DNA of 64,000 nt, taken from positions 1,972,501 to 2,036,500 of the forward strand of contig VICG01000001.1 of assembly GCA_008692225.1 (NCBI GenBank), given 5' to 3'. A program made the position numbers and the translations under genes. Source of the stretch: Monilinia fructicola (taxonomy: Eukaryota > Ascomycota > Leotiomycetes > Helotiales > Sclerotiniaceae). Below the pieces are notes generated by a model. That model did no database searches, was not told where the DNA came from, and saw nothing but the letters and a program-made list of their open reading frames with translations. Shown here piece after piece: positions 45,173 through 58,474 of this stretch; position 1 is the stretch's first letter; every line of letters starts with the position of its first letter.

Positions 45173-48068
45173 ATGCATAAATTCCCGAAAAAGTTTGGGC
45201 GACGCAAGTCAACAGCCAATGCTTTAGAAAATCCTGAACCTCCTGTCGAATCCTCCTTTAAAGTTTTTGAGCGTCCTCAACCGGGAGCACATAAATCTGG
45301 TCCATCATTTGATGGTGGTGTTAAATTTGCTAGAGCAATTGGTACACCTGATTCACACAAGGAGGATAACCTTTTTGAGGGCATGAAAGTTAATACAGTC
45401 AATCGGTTAGTACTGAAAATCCACCGGACGTTCAGGGGGACCACAACTAGGGTATATCCTTGGCATAAGCTGATGAAGTTCAAGTGGCAGTGGAGCATCC
45501 AATACGAACACCGCATCGACTACAGACAATTCTTCGCGCTTGAGTGCAGCATCGACGGCCCCTTCTTCGATGGAAACACCTGGTCACGAAGATTGGAAAC
45601 TCCCTCATGATAGACAGCACACTGACGCTCCACCGAAGACATCGTCAGGATTTTCTCTAAAGAATGCTGGGAGATCTCTCTCATGGGGTAGAAACAAAGC
45701 CACTCCTTCTCCATCAAAAGGTCCAGACGAATTACCACCTTCTCCAACGAGTCGAGACGATAGTGCTTCGAGTCGAACCCGCGCCGTGACGGCTTCCAGC
45801 TACGCTAGTACGGCTACACCACCAAAACTTGCGGAAAGAGATCTGGATTTGACAATGGGAGACGACTTTGGGGATATGTTTGCCGGTATGGCGCACCGTA
45901 GAAGTGCTGTTTTAGATTCACCTGGCATCAGAGGGGCATCCACAAGCCCTGTAAGTTGAATCCTGATGCATTGGCCTTGATTATCCTGCTGACGTCGATT
46001 AGGAAATAATGCCACCGGAGCCAGCATTGCAGTCATACACCTCCAATCGTTCCAACCAGCCGTCGCCCCTTATTCTTGACAAGCGCAAACCGATCGAAGA
46101 TCCTCCATATTCATGGGGGTCAAATGATGGACTCATCAAGAATACTAGCCCGCCTCCAGTGGTAACCCGTAACATGCAACAGCCTCCCCAACAGCCTCCT
46201 CCGGTTCCACGGCATGGCCCGCTACATCAAACTGATGGGAACCAAGCTGTTCCAAGACCACGATCAAGTGCGCGCCTCGCCCCGACTCCGCATTAAAGAG
46301 AAGCAGTGCTCTTTCTATACGCCGCCAATCCGCTTTGGAATTTGATGGTATAGATGAGGATGCTGCACTTCTACGCGATTCTGTCAATGCGAGCCGACAT
46401 CTTGGCGAAGCACCCAGCAATCCTCAATCCCGCAAAAGTTGGGCACTTCCTTCACAGGCTGCATATAACGCTAAAGCTACTGCCAAGACACAACTTCTCC
46501 AGCCAGATGAGGACGAAGATCTCTTTGAATCTGCCGATTTAGCCCAACAGTTCCAGGAAAGAGCGCCATCTCCACCACCTTCAAGACAAACTCCTGTCAA
46601 CAAGGTCATGACACCAGCTCAATTCGAACGATACAAACAGGATCAAGAGCGCTTGAGAAGTGTGGGAGGTCGTCCGAAGGATGAAGAAGCCGAGGAGGAC
46701 GAAGAAACATACGAGGACGATGAGGATGAAGCAGAGAAGAATAAAAATGCTGCTAAGCAGCGACGAAAGCAGGAAGCTCATATGTCAGTATACAGGCAAC
46801 AGATGATGAAAGTTACTGGAGAGTCGACTCCTTCGCCAGGGCCACCCCGACCTTCAATGTTTAACAGCATGAGTACGCCCAACTTGGTACTTGATGGTGC
46901 TACGGAGGATGGAGAGGAGGAGGATGAAGAAGTCCCTTTGGCAATCCTTGCTGCCCACGGATTTCCTAACAAGAACAAACCACCTACAAGTAGGTTAACT
47001 AGTATGGGATCGAACCCAAATCTTCGTGGTGCGGCTCAAGCTGTCCCGGGTGTTGGTGGGCCATTACCTGTGTTTGCTCGCAATTTACCGCAAGACCCCT
47101 ATGTTGGAGCAGGCCTCGTTTATCCAGCCAATAGAGAATCATTGACGTTTGGGAATGGTGGCCCAGGTTCCGTTAACGGCACTCCGGCCCGGGGGGCTCC
47201 GCCAGGCGGCCTTGTAGGTGTCATAGCCACAGAAGAACGATCTCGAGCCATGCGGAGAGGAAGTCCAAGCCCTGGATATGGACAGATGCCTCCTGGCGGC
47301 TTCACTGGAATGACCCCTCCACCAATGATGGGACAGATGCCAATGGGTGCAGGCGCATTGGGAATGGGTCAGATGGGGCTGGGTGCAATGCCCCAACCAA
47401 TGCTCACTCCTGGTGATCAAGCTCAAATTCGCATGACGGAACAGATGCAATCATTCATGCAGATGCAGATGCAATTCATGCAGATGATGGCGACAAATCA
47501 AGGACAAAGCACTCCACCGGCCAGTGGTGCACCGCAACTGGGGCCATTGGGTCAATTGGGACCAATAGGCCATATGTCCCAGCCAAACTTTGGCGAACTA
47601 CAACGACCTTCAAGTCACCAATTACCCACTAGTAACTCGGGCCCGAACCTTCGACCAGAACCTGCACAACGTACGATGAGTATGCTTGAGCCTAGTGGCA
47701 TGCCTTGGATGCAGCAGCACGGACAAGGATATGCACCATCAATACACGCTCAAGGAAACGGTTATGCTCCCTCTATAGCACCTTCCGAGCGGAGCAACGT
47801 TGGATTACCTGGCCGATACAGACCAGTTTCACAAATTCCTGCTACCGATGTCAAAGCAAGAACCTCAACCATGTCTGGGGCGATTGGTGGCTGGGAGAGC
47901 AAACATGCCTCAACTACAATCAAGACTGTTCAGAGAGTAGATGATGATGACGAAGATGATGAAGAAGGGTGGGCGGAAATGAAAAAGAAAAGAGAGCAGA
48001 AGAGATCCCTTTGGAAATCAAAGAAGGATACTAGTGGTCTCTCGGAAATGCTTGGCTACACGCAATAA
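45173..48068 (+). CDS. Uncharacterised large disordered protein, one frameshift
   Basis: Exons 45173-45405, 45479-45950 and 46003-48068. Donors are GTTAGT and GTAAGT; the acceptor after the second is GATTAG. The frame is lost near 46270-46276, between PRPRSSA and the continuation PRPDSALKRSSALSIRRQ. Adding one base there (or removing CG) makes the length a multiple of three, 922-923 residues. Not recognised. Visible parts are a basic start, a Ser/Thr-rich stretch and a central helical part with acidic coiled coil (near YEDDEDEAEKNKNAAKQRRK). A conserved-looking block follows, with VPLAILAAHGFPNKNKPPTS, then FARNLPQDPYVGAGLVYP and GGLVGVIATEERSRAMRRGSPSPGYG. It is then Met/Gln/Gly/Pro-rich and ends EEGWAEMKKKREQKRSLWKS. 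Probably a cytosolic scaffold; function not inferable. Confidence 0.82.
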
Positions 48069-48485
48069 TAATTCCATGCGGCGGATAACTTGAAATTAGA
48101 TGCGTATGCATATGCATTGGAAGGGGCAGCTTTGTGATATATAGCATGAAAATTTTGGCGTTGTAAGACTTGGGGCATTGAACTGGAAATCATACCTCTG
48201 GCATAACTGCTTGTATAGTAGTAATATAATTTCTGATTTGGGCGGCGTTTATTTATTTTTGGCCTTTATTTCGGTTTAATGATCCAAGTTTCATACCACC
48301 TACTTAATCAACGATGTCTTCAGATTGTTCATTTGATGCAAAGCCATGCGGACTGCTGTGAACCGAATCTAAAACCCTACCATCTCACGTTTTAAACACA
48401 TATCAAACGCCTTAGTTATTCAATCATTTGTTCCCCGTGATCCGTCATCACTCAAGCCATTTATGATCTACGGCATGCCTTTGCC

Positions 48486-49341
<856 letters not shown>

Positions 49342-49853
49342 TGTGAGTGACGTTTGAATGTTCCAAGGTTTGTTTGTATGGTGTTTCAATGTTTGATTAA
49401 GATCTGGAGAAGCCGGAGGGGTTTGAGTGGGGTAGAAAGAAGGAAGCATACATCAATGGAATGAGAGGGAGCTTGGACCATCAACAGTTTCAGATAACCA
49501 AATTGAGGAGGGTACGACGGTAAGATGGCACTTTCCTTCCAAGGTTGTATGAAGGAAGTGTTTTGTTTACTGGGTAGTTTAAGCAAGGAGTATTTGAGGC
49601 CTTGAGTTCCTTTTGACAACAAACACCCTCTCTTGACAAATACTATACTTATATTATTTTACTCGACATCAAGTTAATTTGCACTACACCAACTATACTT
49701 ACCCAACAGCAACTTGGTTCACACTATACTTTCTTAATATCATACTTGATTCACACCATTTGCAACTAATCCCAACCTTCATTAAAACTATAGTCCTTCT
49801 TTGAAACTATAGTCCTTCCTTATTGATAATACATTCAGGATACATTGATTAGA
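49342..49853. promoter_or_regulatory. Bidirectional promoter region of RIB4 and the DUF3074 gene
   Basis: 512 bp between two divergent start codons. The right half has several CACTATACTT / ACACTATACTTAC-like pyrimidine repeats and a duplicated ACTATAGTCCTTC at about 49789 and 49807. No specific factor site is recognised. Confidence 0.45.
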
Positions 49854-50936
49854 ATGGAGGACTCTGCCCTTTCTCCCACGACAAACTCCGGCGCCGCCCC
49901 AGGACCTTTGGTTCAATTGAGGGGGCTCTCTCTGTCATCTTTGCCACAAGGAGGAATAGGTATCAGGGAAAACGGGGAGTTAGTGCCCATGCCACCCCAG
50001 CCGTTGGGTGGTCGAGAGGACGAGTCACAAGCTCATACGATGCTCAAACCGTTCATCAGAAACGTACTCACTGATGCAGTCTCTTGGCTTTCTGGTGACA
50101 TGTGGTCAACAGCCCGTAATCTCAGGAAATACCCAACGAGTAAGGGGGCGGTTGAGTCATACAAACGCACCTTTTCCATAGCAGAGCTCAATGAAATGAA
50201 TAAACATGGCGATCCTGAAGCAAATTTTGATGAGACTTGGCACGCTAGAAGAAGTTGGCATTCCGACATCTGGGAGAAAGGTACAGCTACTTGGGATGAA
50301 TTTACTCGCCACTTCAAACGGCATCATTTTGAGTCGGAGGAGAGTTGGTGTGAATCTGTGATTGGTGCTAGGAGAGCCATGTACTGGGACACAACGAACC
50401 TCGAGGTTGTGGCTTCTGGTGTACAGTGGAACGACATTTCGATGGAAATCGTGGAAATGAGGCATGCAACCCCAGGGCCGTTTGTGAAGAATCGGGTGTT
50501 TCCTGAGTTACTGATCACAGCATCACTTCTGGAATCTCGGCAGTTCCTGGCTATCTCAATACCTTTGATCGATTTTGAAACATCCGAATTTGCCATGCAT
50601 GCAAAGGACTCCAGTCTGGTTGTAGCCGCCTATGCCGCTATCGAGCAATTTCGTGTTCTTGATTCAGGGCAAATAGAATGGATAATGGCTACTGCTGTAC
50701 AAGTTCTCAGCAAATAGTATACTGCAATGTACAACTTGCTAACTGATTCATAGGCTGATGGCAAAAGTCCAGTCCCTCGATGGGTACAGGAGTTCTTTGT
50801 AAAACGTGCGATCAAAAGGGATGTTGGGATGTACATGAAATGGGTTGAACAGGAAAGGCGCAGAGGCCAGCTCCAAGTTGACGGCGTGACTCCTAAACGT
50901 TTTGGCTTTCTCGAGAAGTTGAAGATCAAACGATGA
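49854..50936 (+). CDS. DUF3074 (START-like) protein
   Basis: Exons 49854-50696 and 50754-50936; the 57-nt intron has branch GCTAAC and acceptor CATAG, giving 341 residues. The body matches the fungal DUF3074 family, a START/Bet v1-like lipid-binding fold. Signs are DETWHARRSWH near residue 120, GTATWDEFTRHFK, the VVGAR-like VIGARRA, then KNRVFPELLITASL and the closing helix FFVKRAIKRDVGMYMKWVE. The real ATG is 49854 (context AGAATGG); an in-frame TTG nine bases earlier is not a start. Function in the family is unknown; lipid or small hydrophobic ligand binding is inferred from the fold. The gene converges on ADE8, stop codons 184 bp apart. Confidence 0.88.
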
Positions 50937-51119
50937 GTCTTCAGCAACGATTGTGGGGTGAGGTCCGAGAGAAGGAATTATTGGCCCCCTCTAATAGTTT
51001 GCTTAGTTGTAAGGAGGGGTTGAAAGGTTTCAGCGTATTTGATTCTGCTCACTATTCAGCATCACGAAGCGATGAACGAAAGGGGATGTTAATAATTGCT
51101 ATTCTTACAAATAATGATT

Positions 51120-51892
51120 TTAAGCGGTTGCATTGCTCCTCTGAGCCCAGAGCTCAATTATTGCCATCGCCGTGCCCTCAACAATAAGTTGGTGCTCCAC
51201 TTCGTGCATTCTACCTTCGAGTTCATTCAAAGTCTCGGAACTCTTGCACTCCACTTCTCTCACCAATATTGGTGTCCCTCGATCAACCTCACTTATCACA
51301 TAATGAATCATTATGCCCGTCCTATTATGTTCCAGCTTGCCTTGCTGGAAATCATCGTATGCCCTCTTGATAGCATTAGCACCGTCATATTTGCCTGGAA
51401 GAGCAGGATGAAGGTTTATGATGGGAATATTTTTTGCCGTCAAAGGGTCAATGAATGTTGGTGCAAGGATATGCATCCAGCCCGCACAGATGATCTGGTG
51501 ACTGTTAGAACTATATTTCGATTGCGGTGGACACCCAAAGTGATCTGAAATTTCAAAATGGGACGAAAAAGAGGAACCGGCAAGCTTACGATATCAGGTT
51601 GGTCTGAAATCACGAGATCTGCAAGGTCCGCATCATACTTTTCTCGTGCAGCTTGTATTACTGCGGGGTCCTTCTCATCTTTGCTATGATACTTCCCCGC
51701 CAACAAGTTGTGGTAAGTAGTTGGTATGGATGCTTCTTGTGCACGAGTAAGTCCATACGCAGTCTTTCTGTTTGAGATTACCCGAATGATCTTCAAATAC
51801 GGCATGGTGGTTTGTGAAGCATCGATGAGAGCTTGAAGGTTGGAGCCATTGCCGGAGATGAGAATTATTGCTTTTGTTGAAGGGGGTGACAT
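51120..51892 (-). CDS. ADE8: Phosphoribosylglycinamide formyltransferase
   Basis: Third step of purine synthesis: transfers a formyl group from 10-formyl-THF to GAR. Exons 51892-51590 and 51494-51120; the 95-nt intron has donor GTAAGC, branch CTAAC and acceptor ACCAG. The product is 225 residues, matching the stand-alone fungal enzyme. The phosphate-binding loop SGNGSN is at residues 13-18. CAGWMHIL spans the splice junction. The catalytic set is N128 and H130 in INLHPALPGK and D172 in VISEVDRG, with the usual spacing. Cytosolic, single-domain, unlike the trifunctional animal protein. Confidence 0.95.
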
Positions 51893-54800
51893 GTTGCGTT
51901 GCGTTGGAATTAACTCGGCCGATGAAGAGACTGGTGTATACTCTTGAATAAAGTGTGAAGGTGAGGGTGAGTGTGAGTGTGAGCGAGTATAGGTGCGAGG
52001 TGGGGTATTGAAATGGGGGAACTTGTGGAGTTTTTACCGCCTTAGGGCTGAGCTAAATTTGAAGCACGTGCTTTTAAATCATTGTTTATTCTTACGTTCT
52101 TCAACGGTAGATACCTAGGTAGGTGAGTGGGTGGGTAGTATACACGTTCATAAATCCATAGAATTTGTTCTATGCGGGAGAACGATGTGAGAAGTTGAGA
52201 TAGCGGGGTTGCCAAGAGACGTACATCATAACCTATACGGTTATGTAAGATTAGACACCATGCTAAAGAAGATAGCTTAGGATTCAACGATCTAGTCATT
52301 AGTAGTCTTTTGCTCCAAGGAATAGCATGCACATTAATACGTTCTGTTGCTTCAACTGAGCTCCGAGCTTTCACCAGCAGTACCAAATCATTCCAGTATT
52401 GAAAGTTCTTACGCCGCCATCCGAGTCCATGCCAATTTTATCGATATATCCACCAAGGTGAGGTTCACCAAAGAGTATCTTAGGTCACGTCGCAAGGCAA
52501 ACCACTCAGAGATGCTCATTCTGTGTAACATATTGACGTCCCATGTTATAATCGTATATCACAACTACTATTCCACAGGATATTGAGTGGATTATAACAA
52601 GCACTGTCGTTGTCACTGGCCCAGTATAATTGTGGCAAAACTTAGGACAATCAGGACTGTTACCAGCGCCTTCATAGATAATTAATATTAATCACGTTTG
52701 CAAGATTATCTTTGCCTCTTTCACTACACCCATTAGCATGACTACTGATAAAACTGGGACAATATAAACCCTCTACGCTACTTGTGAATCGAACAACATC
52801 GTTGTGTAACACCAAGACAACCAAACCGAGTTAATACGCTACGTTTCTCCCAAATCGATTGCCCGAGGGCCATTTGCGAGTCCATACAACTGCTATGTTG
52901 TATTCCACTACCGCTCCTGCATTCAAAATGCAAGAATCTCGCCCTGGCACGCCTATTAGCGGAGCCATTGGCGGAAGCACACCAACAAATTATATGTGAA
53001 CAATCGAACGTGACGTGAGAAAGTGACATGCTTTACAGCTTTCAACAAGGCATTTGACTGGAGAGAGCCTCTGCTGCTCGACTGCAGCAGGAAGGCTTGA
53101 TTCTCGTCCCGGGAGTTGGTACTCCAATCCAAGGCGTCTTGCGTATGTACTCGGCATTTACCGTGCCCTTTGATGCGGGAAAAAGCTCCCCTTTAGTCTA
53201 TAGATGTATAGAGGGCAGAAGAGCTAGTGTCCCAAGAATGAAATCAATTGCTCGTGGATCTGTCGAGAACTTGAAAAGTCGAAGTGGAATGGCGCTGTGG
53301 TACTGTCGGGTTTTCATGTGGCCGAAATGAGAAGGTAGCGTAGCCGACCTGGCGGTGACGCAGCTTGCTTTGCACAATAAATTGGACGCGCTATATAATA
53401 GATATGTTTTAGGTGGCTAGTTGACTTATAGGTCAACCATGTGTGAGATAGCATTCACATTGCTGATAAGTAAACAAGGGCAACGAACCGTCCTCACCAG
53501 CTACCTTAGAGAGGACCAACATTACTGTCTATACCATTGCCACAAACTTCAATACAACCCTTTACAATCTTTGCAAGATGAGCAGCACTTATTCGTGGAG
53601 ATATCTTATGATCTAGGCCTTCAAAAATCATTGAGCGCAGTCACTAGGCTGCGGCATTATCACTACCACGTCAAAACGGTTGGATCATGTAAGGTACGCT
53701 GACAATACATATAGCTCATCATGTGCTTCAAGTTTTCAGGGGCTAGCATACTCGAGTAGTATGAACTCTGAAGCGTCGTCATTCTAAGTTTTTATTCCAT
53801 AACTTCCATCAAGATGCGACTACAGCACCTTTCCAGAATCGGCTCTGGCCCCTACAGGCAATGCCAATTCTTGCACACAAAGAGAGCCCATGGGGTGTCC
53901 TGAAGCGTCATGTAGAACCTCTCCAGGCGACGCGCCCAATGGAGCTGCAAGCTTCAACAGGTGAAAATATGAATGACGAAATGCAGCCATTCTCAGGAGA
54001 CGATCTGTAACCCTACTTACGCCATCGTGACAGAAACTCCATACTATGATATTTTCAAGAACAATACCTGTTACACGACGTGACCCGATAAAATGTGGCC
54101 TCGTTTTTGAGATTAAGTACATTTTCCCTGGTTTCTATAGTCCAAGGCAAATCTTTTATTTCATGAATGAATCCAACCCTCTTCCAAAAATCTTTGGGGC
54201 ACAGATTATGTAGTCCTTGCAGATTACCTTCCGTACTAGAACAGCACCATCTTGATCGGAGACGCAAACTCAATTGGCCAATTTTGTTTCAATGGGAGTA
54301 TCTCGGGGACAATCATGACTCTGGAGCCGTACATCAGCCCTAGTGATATCAACCGTAACACGAACCATGCGGATCGAATCTAATCAAAAGGCTAGGCGAA
54401 GGGTCATAATCCTGTAGTAGACATCGACGCTGCAGATAGAGTGCATATTCCAAGTGCATGATTGGCTATATATCACTATTGGTATATTGATATTGATACC
54501 GGGAATCGTGTTGGCCTGAACGGTCAAATAAACCCAAGCTAGAGTCGGAGCAGGGCTAGTAGAAGTAGGTTAATGACGACCTCGGGAGTTCAAAGCTTAA
54601 GTTTGAGAATTGAACAAGAATAATATCGTGAACTTTATGGCGGCTTAAGAAGAATAACCAGATTACCTACAGTAACCTTACCTCCGTGGAATTAGGCGAG
54701 AATAAAAGCCGAATCACAAAGATCCATGGATGGATGCGCTAGTTCTATGTAAGGTTGGTTAACCTTACAGTACTCGTCAGATTTGAGATAAGATCAAAGA

Positions 54801-54954
54801 TACCTAGGTAGTTCAGCCTTATTGAACAAGGCGGATCGATATCAATATTAATTTCCCTTCAACTTCCAGCTCCTCCTTCATATAAAATATCAGACAGATT
54901 ACACTTTATTTGATCCATAACAAATCAAATACTCAATTGACGAACCTCACCAAA
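51893..54954. other. Intergenic; only weak gene-like fragments
   Basis: 3 kb. The first 100 bases are ADE8 promoter. A minus-strand stretch at about 54273-53820 stays open in overlapping frames (for example KDFWKRVGFIHEIKDLPW then RMAAFRHSYFHLLKL) and may be part of an unrecognised or decayed gene. A plus-strand frame at 53097-53330 is also open. Neither shows a known family. Immediately before 54955 the DNA is the THOC5 promoter. Confidence 0.4.
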
Positions 54955-55717
54955 ATGTCTATCGATGAGATAATCACAGATCCATCTCTCAAACTTGCCC
55001 TTGAAACCTCAAACCAAACGCGTGAACAAGCAATAGCTCTTCTTGACTTCGTATCGACAGCATCCACGACTTCTCCTCCTTCAAACGAAGTCCTAATACA
55101 AATCTCCAAACAACAAAAACTACTCATCACATACCTGGCACAGCTGAGAGGCTTACATCGTGATTCTCATGCCGGCGCACGAGAAACGAAAGCTCTGACC
55201 GCGGAAGCTCGTCAAGAAGTAGACAGGCTGCATTTACAACTACAAAATCTATACTATGAGCAACGGCATTTACAGGGCGAAATCGCTGCCTGCGAATCAT
55301 ATGAGTTGGTTTCCTGGAAATTCGGCTTGTTTGAAGTTCAATATCTTGCTAACGCTACATTTTCAGTCACAAATATCAACAGCTTCCTCTGATACCCGTT
55401 GACGAATTTCTAGCGCAACATCCTGAACATGCTGACGCTGATGAGAACGCGCTTATGATCGCGAGGATAGATCATGAACATCAGGAAAGATTGAAGTTGG
55501 AGGAACAGAGACAGGGACTTTTGAAGAAGAAGCAAGGATTGATCGCCGACAACAAGAAGAGGAAAGATGATCTTGCCAATCTTGATAAAGACTTGGAGAA
55601 GTTTATCGATGTGAGTTTACAGATTATTGCGACTATTTTGGCGTATGATGGAATTCTCATGCTGATTATCACTAGGCCGCAAAGCCGATACAGAAAACCT
55701 TCGAGCGAGTGGTATGA
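54955..55717 (+). CDS. THO complex subunit 5-like coiled-coil protein
   Basis: Exons 54955-55304, 55367-55610 and 55676-55717; introns of 62 and 65 nt with a CTAAC branch in the first, together giving 211 residues. The THOC5/FMIP pattern is visible: an N-terminal helical part; the LHLQLQNLYYEQRHLQGEI helix; then LPLIPVDEFLAQHPEH and the helix LMIARIDHEHQERLKLEEQR, continuing to AAKPIQKTFE at the end. This is the diagnostic order of the family core, in a short fungal version. The THO complex couples transcription to mRNA export, so the protein should be nuclear. The tiny third exon encodes only 13 residues. Confidence 0.88.
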
Positions 55718-56789
55718 GGAATAGGGGAATTCAAATTGTACCTGCATGTTGCAGAATATGCCTAGCTTCGTGGGATCAAGGACGGCTGTTGAGATGAGGT
55801 AACATGCTATTCCGTCGATATGACAACTGAGAAATGTGCTATCCTCTAGTCTTTAAAAGTGTACCACGAGTACGATCTGATGCGACGGTTGAACTTAGCA
55901 TTGGATTCAGGCCAAATACGTAATCTCATTCTACGATACAGCATAAGTATCACGATCCCAATTCGGGGATCTGACTAATTATTCTGCATCGGGTTCTTGA
56001 CGTGAGCATTTTGGATGTCCAATCAAAGGAGAATAAGATGATGAAGTTCGCCAATCTTTTCTCTGGTGGAGACAATAGACGATCTGGAATTGGCTATTGA
56101 CTTCTCTCTGCTTAGGAACTGGAAGCATTTGAGAATCTTCCGGTGATATCTCTAAGCGATATTTCTATATTCCAAGATTTCAGCCCAAGTTCCTCATATC
56201 AGCTCAACTTGCCAATCAGCGCCGATTGGACACTCAGCCTCCTCGCATTATTGTTTGCTTTCGGTCTTGGTTTTCAAGCCACACATATCACCGTGCTCTA
56301 TTTCAATACATCTACACGAGGGAAAGTAATTGTGTGCAAACATGTGAAACTATCAGCATTCGACGATGACTACTTTCGAAATATGCCACTTACTGGAGCA
56401 ATTTCCATACTATTACCGCGCTATGTCTATATATCAGGAAGTCCGATAGTAAAAGGTGATATCGAGAGAGGGCAATCAGCTTGCTGAACTTGGTAGTTGC
56501 TGGCATAGAACTTCTTTTCCCTGAGACGTCTCAATATAAATAGGCAAATTAGCTGACTGTAAACAGCCATGGAGTCTTGGCTGGCCTCACAGATAGCAAA
56601 AATTAGATCTGGGCGCAATTTTTCATGTCAATACAATATAGTTGGTCCGTTCGAGTTAGCGATGTAGGACAACTCTGCTTACTTGCCATGTTTGCCATCC
56701 TCACTGCCTTGATCTCTTTCACTTTCTTTGCATTTGTGTTCTGGTTTGATATTTTCTTTCTGGAAACTTCCGATATGATTGTATGAAAT
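55718..56789. other. Intergenic
   Basis: About 1.1 kb, no supported gene. A 114-codon open stretch at 56143-56487 begins with GTG and has one hydrophobic segment (LSLLALLFAFGLGF); it lacks an ATG context or family and is not called. Confidence 0.45.
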
Positions 56790-58474
56790 ATGTTGAGACT
56801 TTTTATTGCATGGTTTGCACTGTTGGCTTTGGTTCTGGAGAGTGTTGCAGCGCAGTCGACTACTTCTTCAAGTGCTGTAGCGACGCATACAGTCTCAGTA
56901 GGAGCAGGAGGATTGGAGTTCACGCCCAAAGAATTGAGTGCGAATATTAGTGATGTGATAGGTATACATTCTTTTGCAAAGGGGATCTTTACGAATGGAT
57001 CTTGTATAAGAGATACTAATCCATTCATAAATCGTTAGAATTTCGATTTTATCCTCAAAACCATTCAGTTGCTCGTTCAGAATACAAGAATCCATGCATT
57101 CCTTATGAAGTTACGGGGATCAACAAACAGGGCTTCTGGAGTGGTTTTCATCCCATTAATGTGGTTCTGAATGATGTGTGTATACCCATTGTCAATTTCG
57201 AGTTGGGAGGCTACATGGCATTGCAGGGACGGACTAATTTAAGAGAGTAGCCTCCGAAATTTCAAGTCGTGGTTAACGATTCAAACCCAATCTTTTTCTA
57301 CTGTTCCGCTCCAGGAGCTTGTCATGAGGACGGAATGATTGGTGTGGTTAATGCTGTATGTATATCTTAATCCATACATTTCACGTACATCCCATGAAAA
57401 GATTCAACCTCACGTACTCACGATTTATCATGATAGAACTCGACTCAAACATTCGCAAATCAATTAGAATATGCGAGAAACTCCTCTATTCAGTTTAGTC
57501 CCGGCGAAAACTTCCCCGTCGAAGCATCCTCATCCTCATCTTCAACTATTCATGCTACCTCCACCACATCTCCCACCCAATCGCCTAGAATCACCACTTC
57601 TGGTACCGCAATAATCGTCACAGACCCTTCTCCCTCCTCATCTTCTCCCTCGAGGCTATCCCCAGGCGCAATAGCCGGGATAGCTATTGGCGCTTCGGCG
57701 CTCGTCCTACTAGCGAGTGCCCTCCTCTATCTCTGCGGCCGCCAACGCAACATTAAAGAAATAATTCACCACAACTCCCGACCCCCAAACATGACCTCTT
57801 TTCCGAATCCCCATCATCCTATTAACCCAAACCCCCAATCCTACATCCCTCCCTCGGCGTCTCTCTCCGAGGCAACATATTACAGTAAACCTCGCCATCT
57901 AATGACGGAAAATGAGGTTAGAGGGCTAGGACAATTCTCAGGGGCGGGTAGTGACCAGCATTCGCATATTTCAGATTCGAATTTAGGCAGTGAGGGGTAC
58001 GGAAGGAGTCGGAGTCGAAGTCCGGGGGCTGATGAATACGGGATGGTGATTCCAGCGCTAAATTTAGGAGTGAGTAGGGCCGGGACAGGGAGAGGAGCGG
58101 GTAATAGAAGCCCAAGTTATCAGCAAGTAAATACAAATGCGAATGGGAGTTTACCGAACAGTCCTGGATGCCTGGAACGTTTGTGGGTGCGCAAGTGGGG
58201 ACCGTGGAGGGATGGGAAAGGGAAAGGGAGAGGGAAAGATTGGAGAATGAAAGACAGGGGGTCTTGAGGTAGATTCTCTCATCCTCATATCCTTTTACCC
58301 TCTCACTGAAGTGCTAATTTGCCATTTCTATACAGATCCTCACCCTCCCCAGGCAACCAATACCATTTCCACTCTGGCATCCCAACATCGGGACCCCACG
58401 AACTAGCCACGCATCAAGACCACGAAAGTACCCGTGAACGTACCCAAGACCGTTACGACGACCCGGAAATGTGA
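56790..58474 (+). CDS. Secreted cupredoxin-domain protein with TM anchor, one frameshift
   Basis: Exons 56790-56961, 57039-57175, 57251-57355, 57437-58268 and 58336-58474. An N-terminal signal peptide (LFIAWFALLALVLESVAA) precedes a Ser/Thr stretch. The cupredoxin fold carries the type 1 copper ligands: His in PQNHSV, Cys in FFYCSAPGAC, and His and Met in CHEDGM. A Ser-rich linker, one membrane segment (IAGIAIGASALVLLASALLYL) and a cytoplasmic tail follow. One base is missing at about 58163-58165: the good frame continues WMPGTFVGAQVGTVEGW and ERQGVLR into SSPSPGNQ of the last exon. Adding a base gives exactly 461 residues. Related fungal proteins are called extracellular serine-rich proteins; the copper role is unproven. 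Confidence 0.85.

Noticed and set aside
56143..56487. 114-codon stretch with one hydrophobic segment
   Set aside because: GTG start only, no family, lies in the promoter of the cupredoxin gene.
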